Positions 53,362-63,494 of a stretch of DNA of 64,000 nucleotides are shown in pieces; within the stretch, counting starts at the first letter, position 1, and each line of letters opens with the position of its first letter. The notes below the pieces were generated by a model. That model worked only from the letters and a program-made list of their open reading frames with translations, had not been told where the DNA came from and searched no databases. A program made the position numbers and the translations under genes. The stretch spans positions 1 to 64,000 of the forward strand of contig NZ_PJON01000001.1 of the NCBI RefSeq assembly GCF_002900975.1, written 5' to 3'. The DNA comes from Tabrizicola aquatica (lineage in GTDB: Bacteria; Pseudomonadota; Alphaproteobacteria; Rhodobacterales; Rhodobacteraceae).

Positions 53362-54767
53362 ACGCAGCAACCAAGCTTCCGCTGGAACTGGGCCCGATCC
53401 ACTTCGTCGGCATCGGCGGCATCGGGATGTCCGGCATCGCCGAAGTCCTGATGACGCTGGGCTATCAGGTGCAGGGGTCGGACGCGAAGGCGTCAAAGAT
53501 CACCGACCGACTGGTCAAGCTGGGTGCAACCTTCTTCGAGGGCCAGACGGCCGGGAACATCGGCGAGGGGGTCTCGGTCGTGGTGATCTCGTCCGCGATC
53601 AAGAAGGGCAACCCCGAGCTGGAGGAAGCGCGGCGCCGCAAGTTGCCGGTGGTGCGCCGGGCCGAGATGCTGGCGGAACTGATGCGCCTGAAGTCGAACA
53701 TTGCCATCGCCGGGACACATGGCAAGACGACGACCACAACGATGGTGGCCACGCTACTGGACAAGGGCGGTTTCGATCCGACCGTGATCAACGGTGGCGT
53801 GATCCATGCCTACGGCTCGAACGCGCGGGCCGGGGCAGGGGAGTGGATGGTGGTCGAGGCCGACGAGAGCGACGGCAGCTTCAACCGCCTGCCCGCGACG
53901 ATCGCCATCGTGACCAACATCGACCCGGAACACATGGAGCACTGGCACACCTTCGACGCGCTGCGGAAGGGGTTCCTGGAATTCGTCTCGAACGTGCCGT
54001 TCTATGGTCTTGCGGTGTGTTGCACCGACCATCCCGAAGTGCAGGCGCTGGTGGGCCGGGTAACTGACCGCCGGGTGGTGACCTTCGGCTTCAACGCTCA
54101 GGCCGATGTGCGGGCGCAGAACCTGACCTACGAGAATGGCGTGGCGCATTTCGACATCGCCCTGCAGGGCGAGGGCGGGATGATCGAGGGTTGTACCTTG
54201 CCGATGCCGGGGGACCACAACGTGTCGAACGCGCTTTCGGCGGTCGCGGTGGCGCGGCATCTGGGCATGAAGAAGGACGAGATCCGCGAGGCCCTGGCTG
54301 GCTTCGCCGGCGTGAACCGCCGCTTCACCAAGGTTGCCGAGGTGAACGGTGTCACGATCATCGACGACTACGGCCACCATCCGGTCGAGATCGCGGCGGT
54401 CCTGAAGGCGGCGCGGCAAGCCACCAAGGGGCGGATCATCGCCGTCCACCAGCCGCACCGCTATACGCGGCTGGCCAGCCTGTTCGAGGAATTCTGCACC
54501 TGTTTCAACGAGGCGGACGTCGTCGCCATCGCCGAGGTCTATGCCGCTGGCGAGGATCCGATCCCCGGTGCCAGCCGCGACGATCTGGTGGCCGGCCTCA
54601 TCGCCCACGGCCACCGTCATGCCCGGGCCTTGCAGGACGAATCCGAACTGGCACGCCTGGTGCGTGAGCAGGCCCGGCAGGGCGACATGGTGGTCTGCCT
54701 CGGGGCCGGGACGATCAGCGCCTGGGCCAATGCCCTGCCGGCCAAGCTGATGGGCCAGGCTGCATGA
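53358..54767 (+). CDS. murC: UDP-N-acetylmuramate-L-alanine ligase
   Basis: A 469-residue ATP-dependent ligase adding L-alanine to UDP-MurNAc. The N-terminal dinucleotide-like loop [13 protein letters not shown], the ATP motif [13 protein letters not shown] and the C-terminal [10 protein letters not shown] region are present. It overlaps murG and is followed by the 48-bp repeat before the DUF2484 genes. Confidence 0.97.
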   Translation: MNAATKLPLELGPIHFVGIGGIGMSGIAEVLMTLGYQVQGSDAKASKITDRLVKLGATFFEGQTAGNIGEGVSVVVISSAIKKGNPELEEARRRKLPVVRRAEMLAELMRLKSNIAIAGTHGKTTTTTMVATLLDKGGFDPTVINGGVIHAYGSNARAGAGEWMVVEADESDGSFNRLPATIAIVTNIDPEHMEHWHTFDALRKGFLEFVSNVPFYGLAVCCTDHPEVQALVGRVTDRRVVTFGFNAQADVRAQNLTYENGVAHFDIALQGEGGMIEGCTLPMPGDHNVSNALSAVAVARHLGMKKDEIREALAGFAGVNRRFTKVAEVNGVTIIDDYGHHPVEIAAVLKAARQATKGRIIAVHQPHRYTRLASLFEEFCTCFNEADVVAIAEVYAAGEDPIPGASRDDLVAGLIAHGHRHARALQDESELARLVREQARQGDMVVCLGAGTISAWANALPAKLMGQAA

Positions 54768-54772
54768 GGGGG

Positions 54773-54820
54773 AACAAGACTTTTTCAAAAGTCCTGGAAA
54801 CTCCTTCGAAGGAATCTGGC
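54773..54820 (+). repeat. 48-bp double-palindrome repeat, copy 2
   Basis: It contains GACTTTTTCAAAAGTC (54778-54793; 7-bp stem) and TCCTTCGAAGGA (54802-54813). It aligns without gaps to the minus strand of 32670-32717 at 37 of 48 positions, with substitutions outside the stem cores. It lies between murC and the first DUF2484 gene, inside an otherwise tight cluster. Confidence 0.68.
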
Positions 54821-54843
54821 CCTTGCTGCCGGGTAGACCGCGC

Positions 54844-55110
54844 ATGAGCCTGCCGTTGATCCTTGGCGCGCTGTGGGTGGTCGCCTCGGCCATCACGGCG
54901 ATGCTGCCGATGCGCCAGCAGATGATCCCCGGCATCGCCCTTTTGCTGGCCGCTCCGGTCCTTCTGGTGTGGATCGGCTGGCTGCATGGCTGGCTTTGGC
55001 TGGCGATCGGGCTGTTCGCCTTCCTGTCGATGTTCCGCAATCCGCTGCTTTACTTCGCGCGTCGGGCGCTGGGCCGGCCGGCCCCGCTGCCGAAGGAGCT
55101 GGAGAAGTGA
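54844..55110 (+). CDS. DUF2484 family small membrane protein, first copy
   Basis: An 88-residue protein of mainly hydrophobic sequence (three probable membrane segments) with a basic C-terminus ([18 protein letters not shown]). DUF2484 proteins lie between murC and murB in Rhodobacteraceae, with no known function. The next gene encodes a similar protein, so this is a tandem pair. The start is ATG at 54844; a TTG seven codons upstream would lie next to the repeat. Confidence 0.75.
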   Translation: MSLPLILGALWVVASAITAMLPMRQQMIPGIALLLAAPVLLVWIGWLHGWLWLAIGLFAFLSMFRNPLLYFARRALGRPAPLPKELEK

Positions 55111-55352
55111 TGGTCCCCCTGGCCCTTTGCATGGTCTGGCTGATCGCGGCGAATGTCATCGCGATGTTTCCGTCGCGCGACTATCACTGGCGGGCGGCCT
55201 ATGGGCTGATCGCGCTGGGTGTGCCGCTTTTGGGCTGGGTCACCTGGGAGTTGGGGCCGATCATCGGTCTGGCGATCCTGGCGGCGGGGGCGTCGATCCT
55301 GCGCTGGCCGGTGGTCTATCTGTGGCGCTGGGTGCGGCGGCAGTTGGGTTAA
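55110..55352 (+). CDS. DUF2484 family small membrane protein, second copy
   Basis: An 80-residue hydrophobic protein, similar in layout to the preceding one ([21 protein letters not shown] against [21 protein letters not shown]) and ending in WRWVRRQLG. The start ATG overlaps the previous stop (GTGATG), which supports coupling. Function is unknown; its place in the cell-wall cluster suggests an envelope role. Confidence 0.75.
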   Translation: MVPLALCMVWLIAANVIAMFPSRDYHWRAAYGLIALGVPLLGWVTWELGPIIGLAILAAGASILRWPVVYLWRWVRRQLG

Positions 55353-55402
55353 GGGGCGGATGCCCCCTTGATCGGCACCGCAAACCGCCGCAGAAGGCGG
55401 AC

Positions 55403-56329
55403 ATGACGACGCTTCCCACCCCCCGCGGCCCCCTCACTCCGAACCGGCCCCTGGCCGACCTGACCTGGCTGCGCGTCGGCGGGCCGGCGGACTGGCTGTT
55501 CCAGCCGGCCGACGAGGCGGATCTGGCCCAGTTCCTGGCCGAGCTTGACCCCAAGGTGCCGGTCTTTCCCATGGGTGTCGGGTCGAACCTGATCGTGCGG
55601 GATGGCGGTATCCGGGCGGTGGTGATCCGGCTGGGGCGCGGGTTCAACGCGATCAGCGTCGAGGGCGACCGAGTGATCGCCGGGGCCGCGGCCCTGGATG
55701 CGCATGTCGCGCGACGGGCGGCCGAGGCAGGGCGTGACCTGACCTTCCTGCGCACCATCCCCGGCAGCATCGGCGGCGCGGTGCGGATGAATGCGGGCTG
55801 CTATGGATCATACGTCGCCGATGCGCTGGAGGAGGTGCGGATCGTCACGCGCGACGGCCGCGTGGAAACCCTGCCCGCCGCTGCCCTGTCCTTGCGCTAT
55901 CGGCAAAGCGACCTGCCCGAGGGCGCGGTGATCGTCGCCGCCACCTTCCGCGCAGCCCCCGGCGACCCCGCTGCGCTTGAGGCGCGGATGGCCGACCAGA
56001 TCGCCAAGCGCGACGCCAGCCAACCGACAAAGGACCGCAGCGCGGGGTCCACCTTCCGCAATCCGGCCGGCTACAGTTCCACCGGGCGGGCCGACGACAC
56101 GCATGAGTTGAAGGCCTGGAAGGTGATCGACGACGCCGGGATGCGCGGTGCGCGGATCGGCGGGGCACAGATGTCCAAGATGCACTCGAACTTCCTGATC
56201 AACGCGGGTGGCGCCACCGCCGCCGATCTGGAAAATCTGGGCGAGGATGTGCGAAAAAAGGTTTTCCAATCAAGCGGTATCACGTTAGAGTGGGAAATCA
56301 TGCGGGTCGGAGAACACCTGCAGAAATAA
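55403..56329 (+). CDS. murB: UDP-N-acetylenolpyruvoylglucosamine reductase
   Basis: A 308-residue FAD enzyme that reduces enolpyruvyl-UDP-GlcNAc to UDP-MurNAc. Typical parts are [45 protein letters not shown] and the late [17 protein letters not shown]; it is the type I form. The ATG at 55403 starts the conserved region. Longer frames overlap the DUF2484 genes. Confidence 0.96.
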   Translation: MTTLPTPRGPLTPNRPLADLTWLRVGGPADWLFQPADEADLAQFLAELDPKVPVFPMGVGSNLIVRDGGIRAVVIRLGRGFNAISVEGDRVIAGAAALDAHVARRAAEAGRDLTFLRTIPGSIGGAVRMNAGCYGSYVADALEEVRIVTRDGRVETLPAAALSLRYRQSDLPEGAVIVAATFRAAPGDPAALEARMADQIAKRDASQPTKDRSAGSTFRNPAGYSSTGRADDTHELKAWKVIDDAGMRGARIGGAQMSKMHSNFLINAGGATAADLENLGEDVRKKVFQSSGITLEWEIMRVGEHLQK

Positions 56330-56368
56330 ACAATCACGGGTCGGCAACAGACCCGGATGAGGCAGAAC

Positions 56369-57289
56369 ATGGCGGGCGCATCGAGCAGGATGGCCCCCAG
56401 AGTGGCGGTGTTGATGGGTGGGCCTTCCGCTGAGCGGGAGGTGTCGCTTGTCTCTGGGCGCGAATGCGCGCAGGCGCTCCGGGAGGCCGGGTATGAGGTG
56501 GTCGAGGTCGATTGCGACCGCGATCTGCCTGCGCGTCTTGCTGACCTGAAACCCGATGTCTGCTTCAACGCGCTGCACGGCCGCTGGGGCGAGGATGGCT
56601 GCGTCCAGGGCCTGCTGGAATGGCTGGGCCTGCCCTATACGCATTCCGGCGTGCTGGCTTCGGCGCTGGCGATGGACAAGGTAAAGACCAAGGAAGTCTA
56701 CAAGGCGGCCGGTCTGCCGGTGGTCGACAGCGTGCTGGCCTCGCGCGAAGCGGTCGAGGCGGGGCATGTCCTGCCGGCGCCCTATGTGGTGAAGCCCTAC
56801 AATGAAGGCTCCTCGGTCGGGGTCTATATCGTCCGCGAAGGGTCGAACGCGCCGCGTCTGTCGGCGACGATGCCTGCGGTGGTGATGGTGGAAACCTACG
56901 CCCCGGGACGCGAGCTGACGACGACGGTGATGGGTGACCGGGCGCTGGGGGTGACGGATATCATCACTGACGGCTGGTACGACTATGACGCGAAGTACAA
57001 GCCGGGCGGCAGTCGGCATGAGTGCCCGGCGAAGATCCCCGCCGAGATCGAGGCGGCCTGCCTGGACTATGCCCTGCGCGCGCACCGCGCCCTCGGCTGC
57101 CGGGGCGTCAGCCGCACCGATTTCCGCTGGGATGAAAGCCGAGGCCTTGCGGGCCTGATCCTGCTGGAGACGAACACCCAACCGGGGATGACGCCCACCT
57201 CGCTGGCGCCCGAGCAGGCGGCGATGCAGGGGATTTCGTTCCCCGATTTCTGCGCCTGGATGGTGAAGGACGCGTCATGCAACCGCTGA
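56369..57289 (+). CDS. ddl: D-alanine-D-alanine ligase
   Basis: A 306-residue ATP-grasp enzyme joining two D-alanines for the peptidoglycan stem. Motifs: [42 protein letters not shown] and [16 protein letters not shown] prefer the ATG at 56369, seven bases after TGAGG; an ATG at 56357 is also possible. It overlaps ftsQ by 13 bp. Confidence 0.95.
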   Translation: MAGASSRMAPRVAVLMGGPSAEREVSLVSGRECAQALREAGYEVVEVDCDRDLPARLADLKPDVCFNALHGRWGEDGCVQGLLEWLGLPYTHSGVLASALAMDKVKTKEVYKAAGLPVVDSVLASREAVEAGHVLPAPYVVKPYNEGSSVGVYIVREGSNAPRLSATMPAVVMVETYAPGRELTTTVMGDRALGVTDIITDGWYDYDAKYKPGGSRHECPAKIPAEIEAACLDYALRAHRALGCRGVSRTDFRWDESRGLAGLILLETNTQPGMTPTSLAPEQAAMQGISFPDFCAWMVKDASCNR

Positions 57290-58182
57290 CCGCCCAACGC
57301 GCGACCCTGCGCCGCACGCCGCCGCGCCGCGACCCTGCACCGTCGAAGTGGGCCTACCGGCTGCAACGCTGGATGCTGACGCCCTATGTGCGGCTTTTCC
57401 TGCGCACCGGTCTGCCGACGATCGTCCTTCTGGGCGGGATCGGCGTCTGGTTCAGCAATGAGCCGAACCGTCTGGCTCTGGTCGCGCAGCTGACCCATCT
57501 GCGCGCGGAATTCGAGGCCCGGCCCGAGTTCCGCGTCAGCCTGGCCCGGATCGAGGGCGCGTCGCCCGAACTGTCCGAGGCGGTGCGCGCCCGGCTGGCG
57601 CTGCCCTTGCCGATGTCGTCCTTCGACATCGACCTTGACGCCGCGCGCGAGCGGATCGAGGCGCTGGATGCCGTCCTGCGCGCGGACCTGCGGGTGCGCT
57701 CGGGCGGGGTGCTGCAAGTGATGATCACCGAGCGCGAGCCGGTGGCAATCTGGCGGACCGAAGCCGGACTGACCCTTCTTGACGACTCCGGCCACCGCGT
57801 TGCGGGCTTGTTGTCGCGGGCCGACCGGCCCGACCTGCCGCTGGTGGCCGGCGAGGGTGCCGACCGCGCCATGCCCGAGGCGCTGGCCCTGTTCGATGCG
57901 GCCGGCCCCTTGCTGCCGCGTATCCGGGGCCTGGTGCGCATCGGCGACCGGCGCTGGGATGTGGTGCTGGACCGCGACCAGCGCGTGCTGCTGCCCGAAA
58001 AGAACCCCGTTCAGGCGCTGGAGCGGCTGCTCGCGCTGGACCATGCCCAGGACGTGATGACCCGCGACGTGCTGACTGTCGACTTGCGGTCGGACCACCG
58101 GCCTACCCTTCGCCTTACCCCCAACGCCCTTGCCGAGTTGCGCCGCGCACAAGGCATCGAAACCGTGGAGAACGAACTGTGA
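57277..58182 (+). CDS. ftsQ: Cell division protein FtsQ
   Basis: A 301-residue bitopic membrane protein. After a basic cytoplasmic tail of about 40 residues, one membrane segment ([19 protein letters not shown]) leads to a periplasmic POTRA-type part ([23 protein letters not shown]) and beta domain. It belongs to the divisome together with FtsA and FtsZ, encoded next. It overlaps ftsA by GTGA. Confidence 0.92.
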   Translation: MQPLTAQRATLRRTPPRRDPAPSKWAYRLQRWMLTPYVRLFLRTGLPTIVLLGGIGVWFSNEPNRLALVAQLTHLRAEFEARPEFRVSLARIEGASPELSEAVRARLALPLPMSSFDIDLDAARERIEALDAVLRADLRVRSGGVLQVMITEREPVAIWRTEAGLTLLDDSGHRVAGLLSRADRPDLPLVAGEGADRAMPEALALFDAAGPLLPRIRGLVRIGDRRWDVVLDRDQRVLLPEKNPVQALERLLALDHAQDVMTRDVLTVDLRSDHRPTLRLTPNALAELRRAQGIETVENEL

Positions 58183-59513
58183 CCGATCTCTATACTTCCC
58201 AGCGCGCGATGCGGAACATGCGTCGGGCTGCCATGCAGCGCGGCGTCATCGCCATTCTTGACGTGGGCACTTCCAAGATCGCCTGCCTGATCCTGCGCTT
58301 TGACGGTCCCGACCGCCTGCGCGAACAGGACGGGGTCGGGCCGATGGCCGGGCAAAGCCAGTTCCGCGTCATCGGTGCGGCGACGACCCGGTCGCGCGGC
58401 GTCCGCTTCGGCGAGATCGCCGTGATGAACGAGACCGAGCGTGCCATTCGCACCGCCGTCCAGGCAGCGCAGAAGATGGCGAACGTCCGCGTCGATCATG
58501 TGATCGCCTGCTTCTCGGGCGCGGCCCCCCGCAGCTATGGCTTGGCGGGTGAGTTGGAGTTGCAGGACAGCGTTGTCACTGAACAGGACGTCAGCCGCGT
58601 CCTGGCCTCGTGCGACGTGCCGGACCTGGGGCAGGGGCGCGAGGTGCTGCATGCCCAGCCCGTGAACTTTGCGCTGGACCATCGGTCGGGCCTGGGCGAT
58701 CCGCGCGGGCAGATCGGGCACCGGCTGGCCTGCGACATGCACCTTCTGTCGGTCGACGGCGATGTGGTGCAGAACCTGCTTTACTGCATCAAGCGTTGCG
58801 ACCTGGAACTGGCGGGGATTGCTTCGTCGGCCTATGTCTCGGGGATCTCCTCCCTCGTCGAGGACGAGCAGGAGTTGGGTGCCGCCTGCATCGACATGGG
58901 CGGCGGGGCCACGGGCCTGTCGATCTTCATCAAGAAGCACATGATCTATGCCGACAGCGTGCGGATGGGCGGGGATCATGTGACCTCGGACATTTCCAAG
59001 GGCTTGCAGATCCCGATGGCGGTGGCCGAGCGGATCAAGACGCGCCACGGCGGGCTTTACGCCACCGGCATGGACGACCGCGAGATGATCGATATCGGCG
59101 GCGACAGCGGCGACTGGGAAAAGGACCGCCGCCAGATCAGCCGGACCGAGCTGATCGGCATCATGCGCCCGCGCGTCGAGGAAATCCTGGAGGAAGTGCG
59201 CGCCACGCTGGATGCGGCGGGCTTTGACAGCCTGCCCAGCCAGCAGATCGTGCTGACCGGCGGCGGCAGCCAGATCCCCGGCCTTGATGGACTTGCGACG
59301 CGCATCCTGGGGCAACGTGTCCGTCTGGGCCGCCCGCTGCGCGTGCAGGGCCTGCCGCAGGCGGCGACGGGGGCGGCCTTTGCCAGCGCGGTCGGGCTTT
59401 GCCTCTTCGCGGCGCATCCGCAGGACGAATGGTGGGATTTCGAAATCCCCGCAGAACGCTACCCGGCACGGTCGCTGCGCCGCGCGGTCAAATGGTTCAA
59501 GGATAACTGGTGA
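58179..59513 (+). CDS. ftsA: Cell division protein FtsA
   Basis: A 444-residue actin-like protein that tethers FtsZ to the membrane. The nucleotide-binding parts are AILDVGTSKIACLIL and CIDMGGGATGLSIF, and a late VLTGGGSQIPGLDGLA. The C-terminal RRAVKWFKDNW is the amphipathic membrane-targeting helix. Start is GTG, overlapping the ftsQ stop. Confidence 0.96.
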   Translation: MTDLYTSQRAMRNMRRAAMQRGVIAILDVGTSKIACLILRFDGPDRLREQDGVGPMAGQSQFRVIGAATTRSRGVRFGEIAVMNETERAIRTAVQAAQKMANVRVDHVIACFSGAAPRSYGLAGELELQDSVVTEQDVSRVLASCDVPDLGQGREVLHAQPVNFALDHRSGLGDPRGQIGHRLACDMHLLSVDGDVVQNLLYCIKRCDLELAGIASSAYVSGISSLVEDEQELGAACIDMGGGATGLSIFIKKHMIYADSVRMGGDHVTSDISKGLQIPMAVAERIKTRHGGLYATGMDDREMIDIGGDSGDWEKDRRQISRTELIGIMRPRVEEILEEVRATLDAAGFDSLPSQQIVLTGGGSQIPGLDGLATRILGQRVRLGRPLRVQGLPQAATGAAFASAVGLCLFAAHPQDEWWDFEIPAERYPARSLRRAVKWFKDNW

Positions 59514-59713
59514 CCACCATATCCTGCACCCCAAGCGAAATACCGCTGAATTCCGGGACAATCGCCCCAGATTTTGCGGGTCATGCTTAGTTTTTGCGTG
59601 ACGTTATTCCGGGTTGTGGATAGAATCGGGGATAAATCGGCCCTTTGCACGCGGGACAGGTGCGCGGGTCGAAAAAGAAACAGGCGGCGGACAAGAAACG
59701 GACGGGCAAACCC

Positions 59714-61369
59714 ATGGCACTCAATCTGACGATGACTTCCGAGCGTGAAGAGCTGAAGCCGCGCATTACCGTCTTCGGTGTGGGCGGGGCAGGCGGGAAC
59801 GCGGTGAACAACATGATCGACAAGGCGCTGGAAGGCGTCGAGTTCGTCGTGGCCAACACCGACGCCCAGGCCCTGCAGCAAAGCCGGGCGGATGCCCGCA
59901 TCCAGATGGGTGTCAAGGCCACCGAAGGGCTGGGCGCGGGCGCGCGGCCCTCGGTCGGCGCAGCGGCGGCGGAAGAGACGATCGAAGAGATCGTCGATCA
60001 CCTGGCCGGCGCGCATATGTGCTTCATCACCGCTGGCATGGGTGGCGGCACCGGCACCGGCGCGGCCCCGATCATCGCGCAGGCCGCGCGTGAACTGGGC
60101 GTGCTGACCGTCGGCGTCGTGACCAAGCCCTTCCAGTTCGAGGGCAACAAGCGGATGAAGCAGGCCGAGGATGGGATCGAAGCCCTTCAGAAGGTCGTGG
60201 ATACGCTGATCATCATCCCGAACCAGAACCTCTTCCGCCTTGCGAATGAGCGCACGACCTTTACCGAGGCCTTCGCGATGGCTGACGACGTGCTGTATCA
60301 GGGCGTCAAGGGCGTGACTGATCTGATGGTGCGGCCGGGCCTGATCAACCTCGACTTCGCCGACGTCCGCGCCGTGATGGACGAGATGGGCAAGGCGATG
60401 ATGGGCACCGGCGAAGCCACCGGCGACGACCGCGCGATCCAGGCCGCCGAAAAGGCGATTGCCAACCCGCTTCTGGACGAAATCAGCCTGCATGGCGCCA
60501 AGGGTGTTCTGATCAACATCACCGGCGGCCATGATCTGACCCTGTTCGAACTGGACGAAGCCGCGAACATCATCCGCGAGAAGGTGGACCCCGAGGCGAA
60601 CATAATCGTCGGCTCCACCCTGGACACCGGCATGGAAGGGCGCATCCGCGTCTCGGTCGTGGCGACGGGCATCGACGCCTCGGCTGCCAAGCTGGACGTG
60701 CCGGTCGCGCGCCGCTCGATGGCCGCGCCGCTGACGCTGACCCCGGCCCCGCAGCCGGTCGAGGCGCCGCGCGCCGTCGCGCCTGCCCCCGCCCCCGCCC
60801 CGGCCCCGCAGCCGATCGCCCTGTCGATCGCCGACGAGCCCGAGTATGACGACGCGCCGGCGGCCATGCCGACCTTTGATCCGGTCGCCTCGCGCGCCGG
60901 AATGGACTATGAGCAGATGGCCGACGACCTGCCGCCCCCGGCCTATCGTCCGGCGCCCGCGCCGCAGCCGACCATGATCCGCTCGACCCCCGCCGCAATC
61001 GAGGCGGACCCGTCCAGCTTCGTCGCCCCGCGTCCGCGGGCGGCCGGTCAGCCTTCGGCCGAGGCGCTCGCCCGGCTTCAGGCGGCGGTCAGCCGTCCCG
61101 CTGCCGCGCCTGCCGCGTCGCAGTTCGCCCGTCCGACCCCGGTCGCGCCGGCCCCGGCTCCGGCCCCCGCAGCGCAGGCCGCTGCCAAGCCGCGCTTCGG
61201 GATCGGCTCGCTGATCAACCGCATGGCCGGGCATCTGGAAGCCCCCGGTGGCGCTGCGCCGGCCACGCGCACCCAGCCGCCGGTCACCGCCTATGACGAC
61301 GACCAGGAGATGGGCAGCGACCAGGATCGGATCGAGATTCCCGCCTTCCTGCGCCGCCAGGCCAACTGA
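59714..61369 (+). CDS. ftsZ: Cell division protein FtsZ
   Basis: A 551-residue tubulin-like GTPase forming the division ring. The tubulin signature [10 protein letters not shown] is clear, with [12 protein letters not shown] near the start. The long Pro/Ala-rich linker (residues about 335-520) is typical of Alphaproteobacteria, and [11 protein letters not shown] at the end is the conserved tail binding FtsA. The ATG at 59714 begins the conserved part; a Lys-rich 23-residue extension from 59645 is probably leader sequence. A terminator follows. Confidence 0.97.
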   Translation: MALNLTMTSEREELKPRITVFGVGGAGGNAVNNMIDKALEGVEFVVANTDAQALQQSRADARIQMGVKATEGLGAGARPSVGAAAAEETIEEIVDHLAGAHMCFITAGMGGGTGTGAAPIIAQAARELGVLTVGVVTKPFQFEGNKRMKQAEDGIEALQKVVDTLIIIPNQNLFRLANERTTFTEAFAMADDVLYQGVKGVTDLMVRPGLINLDFADVRAVMDEMGKAMMGTGEATGDDRAIQAAEKAIANPLLDEISLHGAKGVLINITGGHDLTLFELDEAANIIREKVDPEANIIVGSTLDTGMEGRIRVSVVATGIDASAAKLDVPVARRSMAAPLTLTPAPQPVEAPRAVAPAPAPAPAPQPIALSIADEPEYDDAPAAMPTFDPVASRAGMDYEQMADDLPPPAYRPAPAPQPTMIRSTPAAIEADPSSFVAPRPRAAGQPSAEALARLQAAVSRPAAAPAASQFARPTPVAPAPAPAPAAQAAAKPRFGIGSLINRMAGHLEAPGGAAPATRTQPPVTAYDDDQEMGSDQDRIEIPAFLRRQAN

Positions 61370-61392
61370 AACACGCGCGGCAAGCGCTTTGG

Positions 61393-61424
61393 AAAAGGCC
61401 CGGGCGACCGGGCCTTTTTCTTTT
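61393..61424 (+). terminator. Intrinsic terminator after ftsZ
   Basis: AAAAGGCCCGG pairs perfectly with CCGGGCCTTTT around GCGA, followed by a T-rich tail (TTTTTCTTTT in all). This is the strongest intrinsic terminator in the window and ends the cell-wall/division operon. Confidence 0.9.
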
Positions 61425-61560
61425 CAGAGCAAGGGGATAGGACATGTTTCAACGCTGTCACATACCGTCACAAAGAGTGAGTTGTGATCGCCCCCACCAG
61501 CGACTAGCTAAACTGCATACGAAGGCCGGCTGAGACCGGTCGTGCGAAAAGGTTGGCGTC

Positions 61561-62478
61561 GTGCAGAATACCCTGGCTACCCCTGCGACCTTCACTGGAC
61601 TTGGCCTGCATTCCGGCCAGCCGGTGCGCATGACCGTGCGTCCGGCTGCGGCCGATCAGGGCATCGCGTTCCGTCGCACCGACCTGCCTGGACGCCCGCT
61701 GATCCCGGCGCGCTGGGATGCCGTCACGCCTTCGCGTCTTTGCACCGTGGTCGAGACGGAGGCGGGCGTCTCGGTCTCGACGATCGAGCATGTGATGGCC
61801 GCGCTTGCTGGCTCGGCGATCCACAACGCGCTGATCGACATTGACGGCCCCGAGGTTCCGATCCTGGACGGTTCGGCCGCGCCTTTCGTGGCTGGCTTCC
61901 TCAAGGCTGGCATCGCCGAGCAAGAGGCCCCCGTGCGCGCGATCCGGGTGCTGAAACCGGTCGAGGTCCGCGAGGGCGAGGCCGTGGCCCGGCTGGAACC
62001 GGCCGACATGCTGGAGATCGACTTCCGCATCGACTTTGCCGAAGCCGCGATCGGGATGCAGTCCCGCCGGCTGAATATGGCCAATGGCGCCTTCGTGCGC
62101 GAACTGTCCGACAGCCGCACTTTCTGCCGCCAGTCGGATGTGGATGCGATGCGGGCGAATGGGTTGGCGCTGGGGGGCACGCTGGAAAACGCCGTGGTGT
62201 TCGACGGTGACCGGGTGCTTTCGCCGGGGGGCCTGCGCCACGCGGATGAACCCGTGCGGCACAAGATGCTGGACGCGGTGGGTGATCTGGCGCTGGCCGG
62301 CGGGCCGATCCTGGGCCGTTATACCGGCGACCGGGCCGGCCACGCGCTGACCAATCGGCTGCTGCGGGCACTGTTTGCGGACCCGACGGCCTGGCGGATC
62401 GTGGACTGCGGGCCGCAGACCTTGGGCAAGCTGCCCGGCGTTGGCGTCCATGCAGGCGATCTGCCGGCTTACGCCTGA
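61561..62478 (+). CDS. lpxC: UDP-3-O-acyl-N-acetylglucosamine deacetylase
   Basis: A 305-residue zinc deacetylase for the first committed step of lipid A synthesis. It has TFTGLGLHSGQPVRM, STIEHVMAALAGS (zinc His), LDGSAAPFV and the late DEPVRHKMLDAVGDLALAG with further ligands. The start is GTG with the usual MQNTL beginning. The 190-bp gap before it contains the ftsZ terminator and no other gene. Confidence 0.96.
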   Translation: MQNTLATPATFTGLGLHSGQPVRMTVRPAAADQGIAFRRTDLPGRPLIPARWDAVTPSRLCTVVETEAGVSVSTIEHVMAALAGSAIHNALIDIDGPEVPILDGSAAPFVAGFLKAGIAEQEAPVRAIRVLKPVEVREGEAVARLEPADMLEIDFRIDFAEAAIGMQSRRLNMANGAFVRELSDSRTFCRQSDVDAMRANGLALGGTLENAVVFDGDRVLSPGGLRHADEPVRHKMLDAVGDLALAGGPILGRYTGDRAGHALTNRLLRALFADPTAWRIVDCGPQTLGKLPGVGVHAGDLPAYA

Positions 62479-62615
62479 CCAATTCTCTGGTGTGGAAAAG
62501 TCACGAAAGGCGTTTTGCGCCCCGGATTTTTCTGTGCTAGGACAAGTCAAATCGTCCGGGCGGCTGGCCCGAATGCGGCAAGCCGGACAGGGGCAAGACT
62601 TTGGATAGGCGGAAG

Positions 62616-63455
62616 ATGTCAGGCAGCAGGCCCGGCGCTGGGTTTCTAACAGTCGCGCTGATCGCAGGGGTTCTGTCGGGTTGTGCCCGCGGGCCGCAGG
62701 AACGTGCGCTGGACAGCTATTCAGCGGAAGAGATCTTCAAGAAGGGCGAGCTGGAGCTTGAAACCGGCAAGAAGCCGAAGGAGGCGCTGATTTACTTCCA
62801 GGAAGTGGAGCGCCTCTATCCCTATACCGAATTCGCCAAGCGCGCCCTGATCATGCAGGCCTATACCCACCACAAGGCCAAGCAGTACCCCGAGGCACGG
62901 GATGCCGCGCAACGTTTCCTGGATTTCTATCCCGGGGATGAGGACGCGCCCTATGCGCTGTACCTGATGGCGCTCAGCTATTACGACCAGATCGACGACG
63001 TCGGCCGCGACCAGGGGATCACCTTCCAGGCGCTGTCCGGCATGCGCGATGTGATCGAAACCTATCCCGACAGCGAATATGCCCGCTCGGCCATCCTGAA
63101 GTTCGACCTGGCCTTCGACCAGCTTGCCGCGAAAGAGATGGAGGTCGGGCGCTATTACCTGAAGCGCCGCCACTATACCGCCGCGATCAACCGCTTCCGC
63201 GTCGTGGTGCAGGATTTCCAGACCACCACCCACACGGCCGAGGCGCTGCACCGTCTTGTCGAATCCTATGTCGGGCTTGGCCTGAACGACGAGGCGCAGA
63301 CCGCTGCGGCGATTCTTGGCTTCAACTACCAGTCCTCGCCGTTCTACGACGACAGCTTCCGCCTGTTGAAGGGCCGGGGTCTCTCGCCCGAGGCGAAGGG
63401 CGAAAGCTGGCTGCGCACGATCTATCGTCAGATGGTGCGGGGCGAGTGGTTGTAG
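62616..63455 (+). CDS. bamD: Outer membrane assembly lipoprotein BamD
   Basis: A 279-residue lipoprotein of the BAM complex, which folds outer-membrane proteins. The lipobox LSGC follows a short signal peptide, then tetratricopeptide-like repeats (FKKGELELETGKKPKEALIYF; AYTHHKAKQYPEARDAAQRFL; RLVESYVGLGLNDEA). The ATG at 62616 gives a normal signal peptide; a TTG at 62601 is an alternative. Confidence 0.94.
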   Translation: MSGSRPGAGFLTVALIAGVLSGCARGPQERALDSYSAEEIFKKGELELETGKKPKEALIYFQEVERLYPYTEFAKRALIMQAYTHHKAKQYPEARDAAQRFLDFYPGDEDAPYALYLMALSYYDQIDDVGRDQGITFQALSGMRDVIETYPDSEYARSAILKFDLAFDQLAAKEMEVGRYYLKRRHYTAAINRFRVVVQDFQTTTHTAEALHRLVESYVGLGLNDEAQTAAAILGFNYQSSPFYDDSFRLLKGRGLSPEAKGESWLRTIYRQMVRGEWL

Positions 63456-63460
63456 GGATG

Positions 63461-63480
63461 GTGCGTGCAAGCACGCACCC
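63461..63480. repeat. Short palindrome between bamD and recN
   Basis: GGTGCGTG pairs with CACGCACC around CAAG, flanked by TAGGG and CCCTA that extend the symmetry with a two-base bulge. It lies in the 39-bp gap and resembles a REP-like intergenic element, but only one copy is seen in the window. Confidence 0.45.
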
Positions 63481-63494
63481 TACGGGCCGTGACC

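Noticed and set aside
59645-59713. N-terminal extension of FtsZ by 23 lysine-rich codons
   Set aside because: FtsZ proteins of this group begin near MALNLTM; the extension looks like leader sequence.
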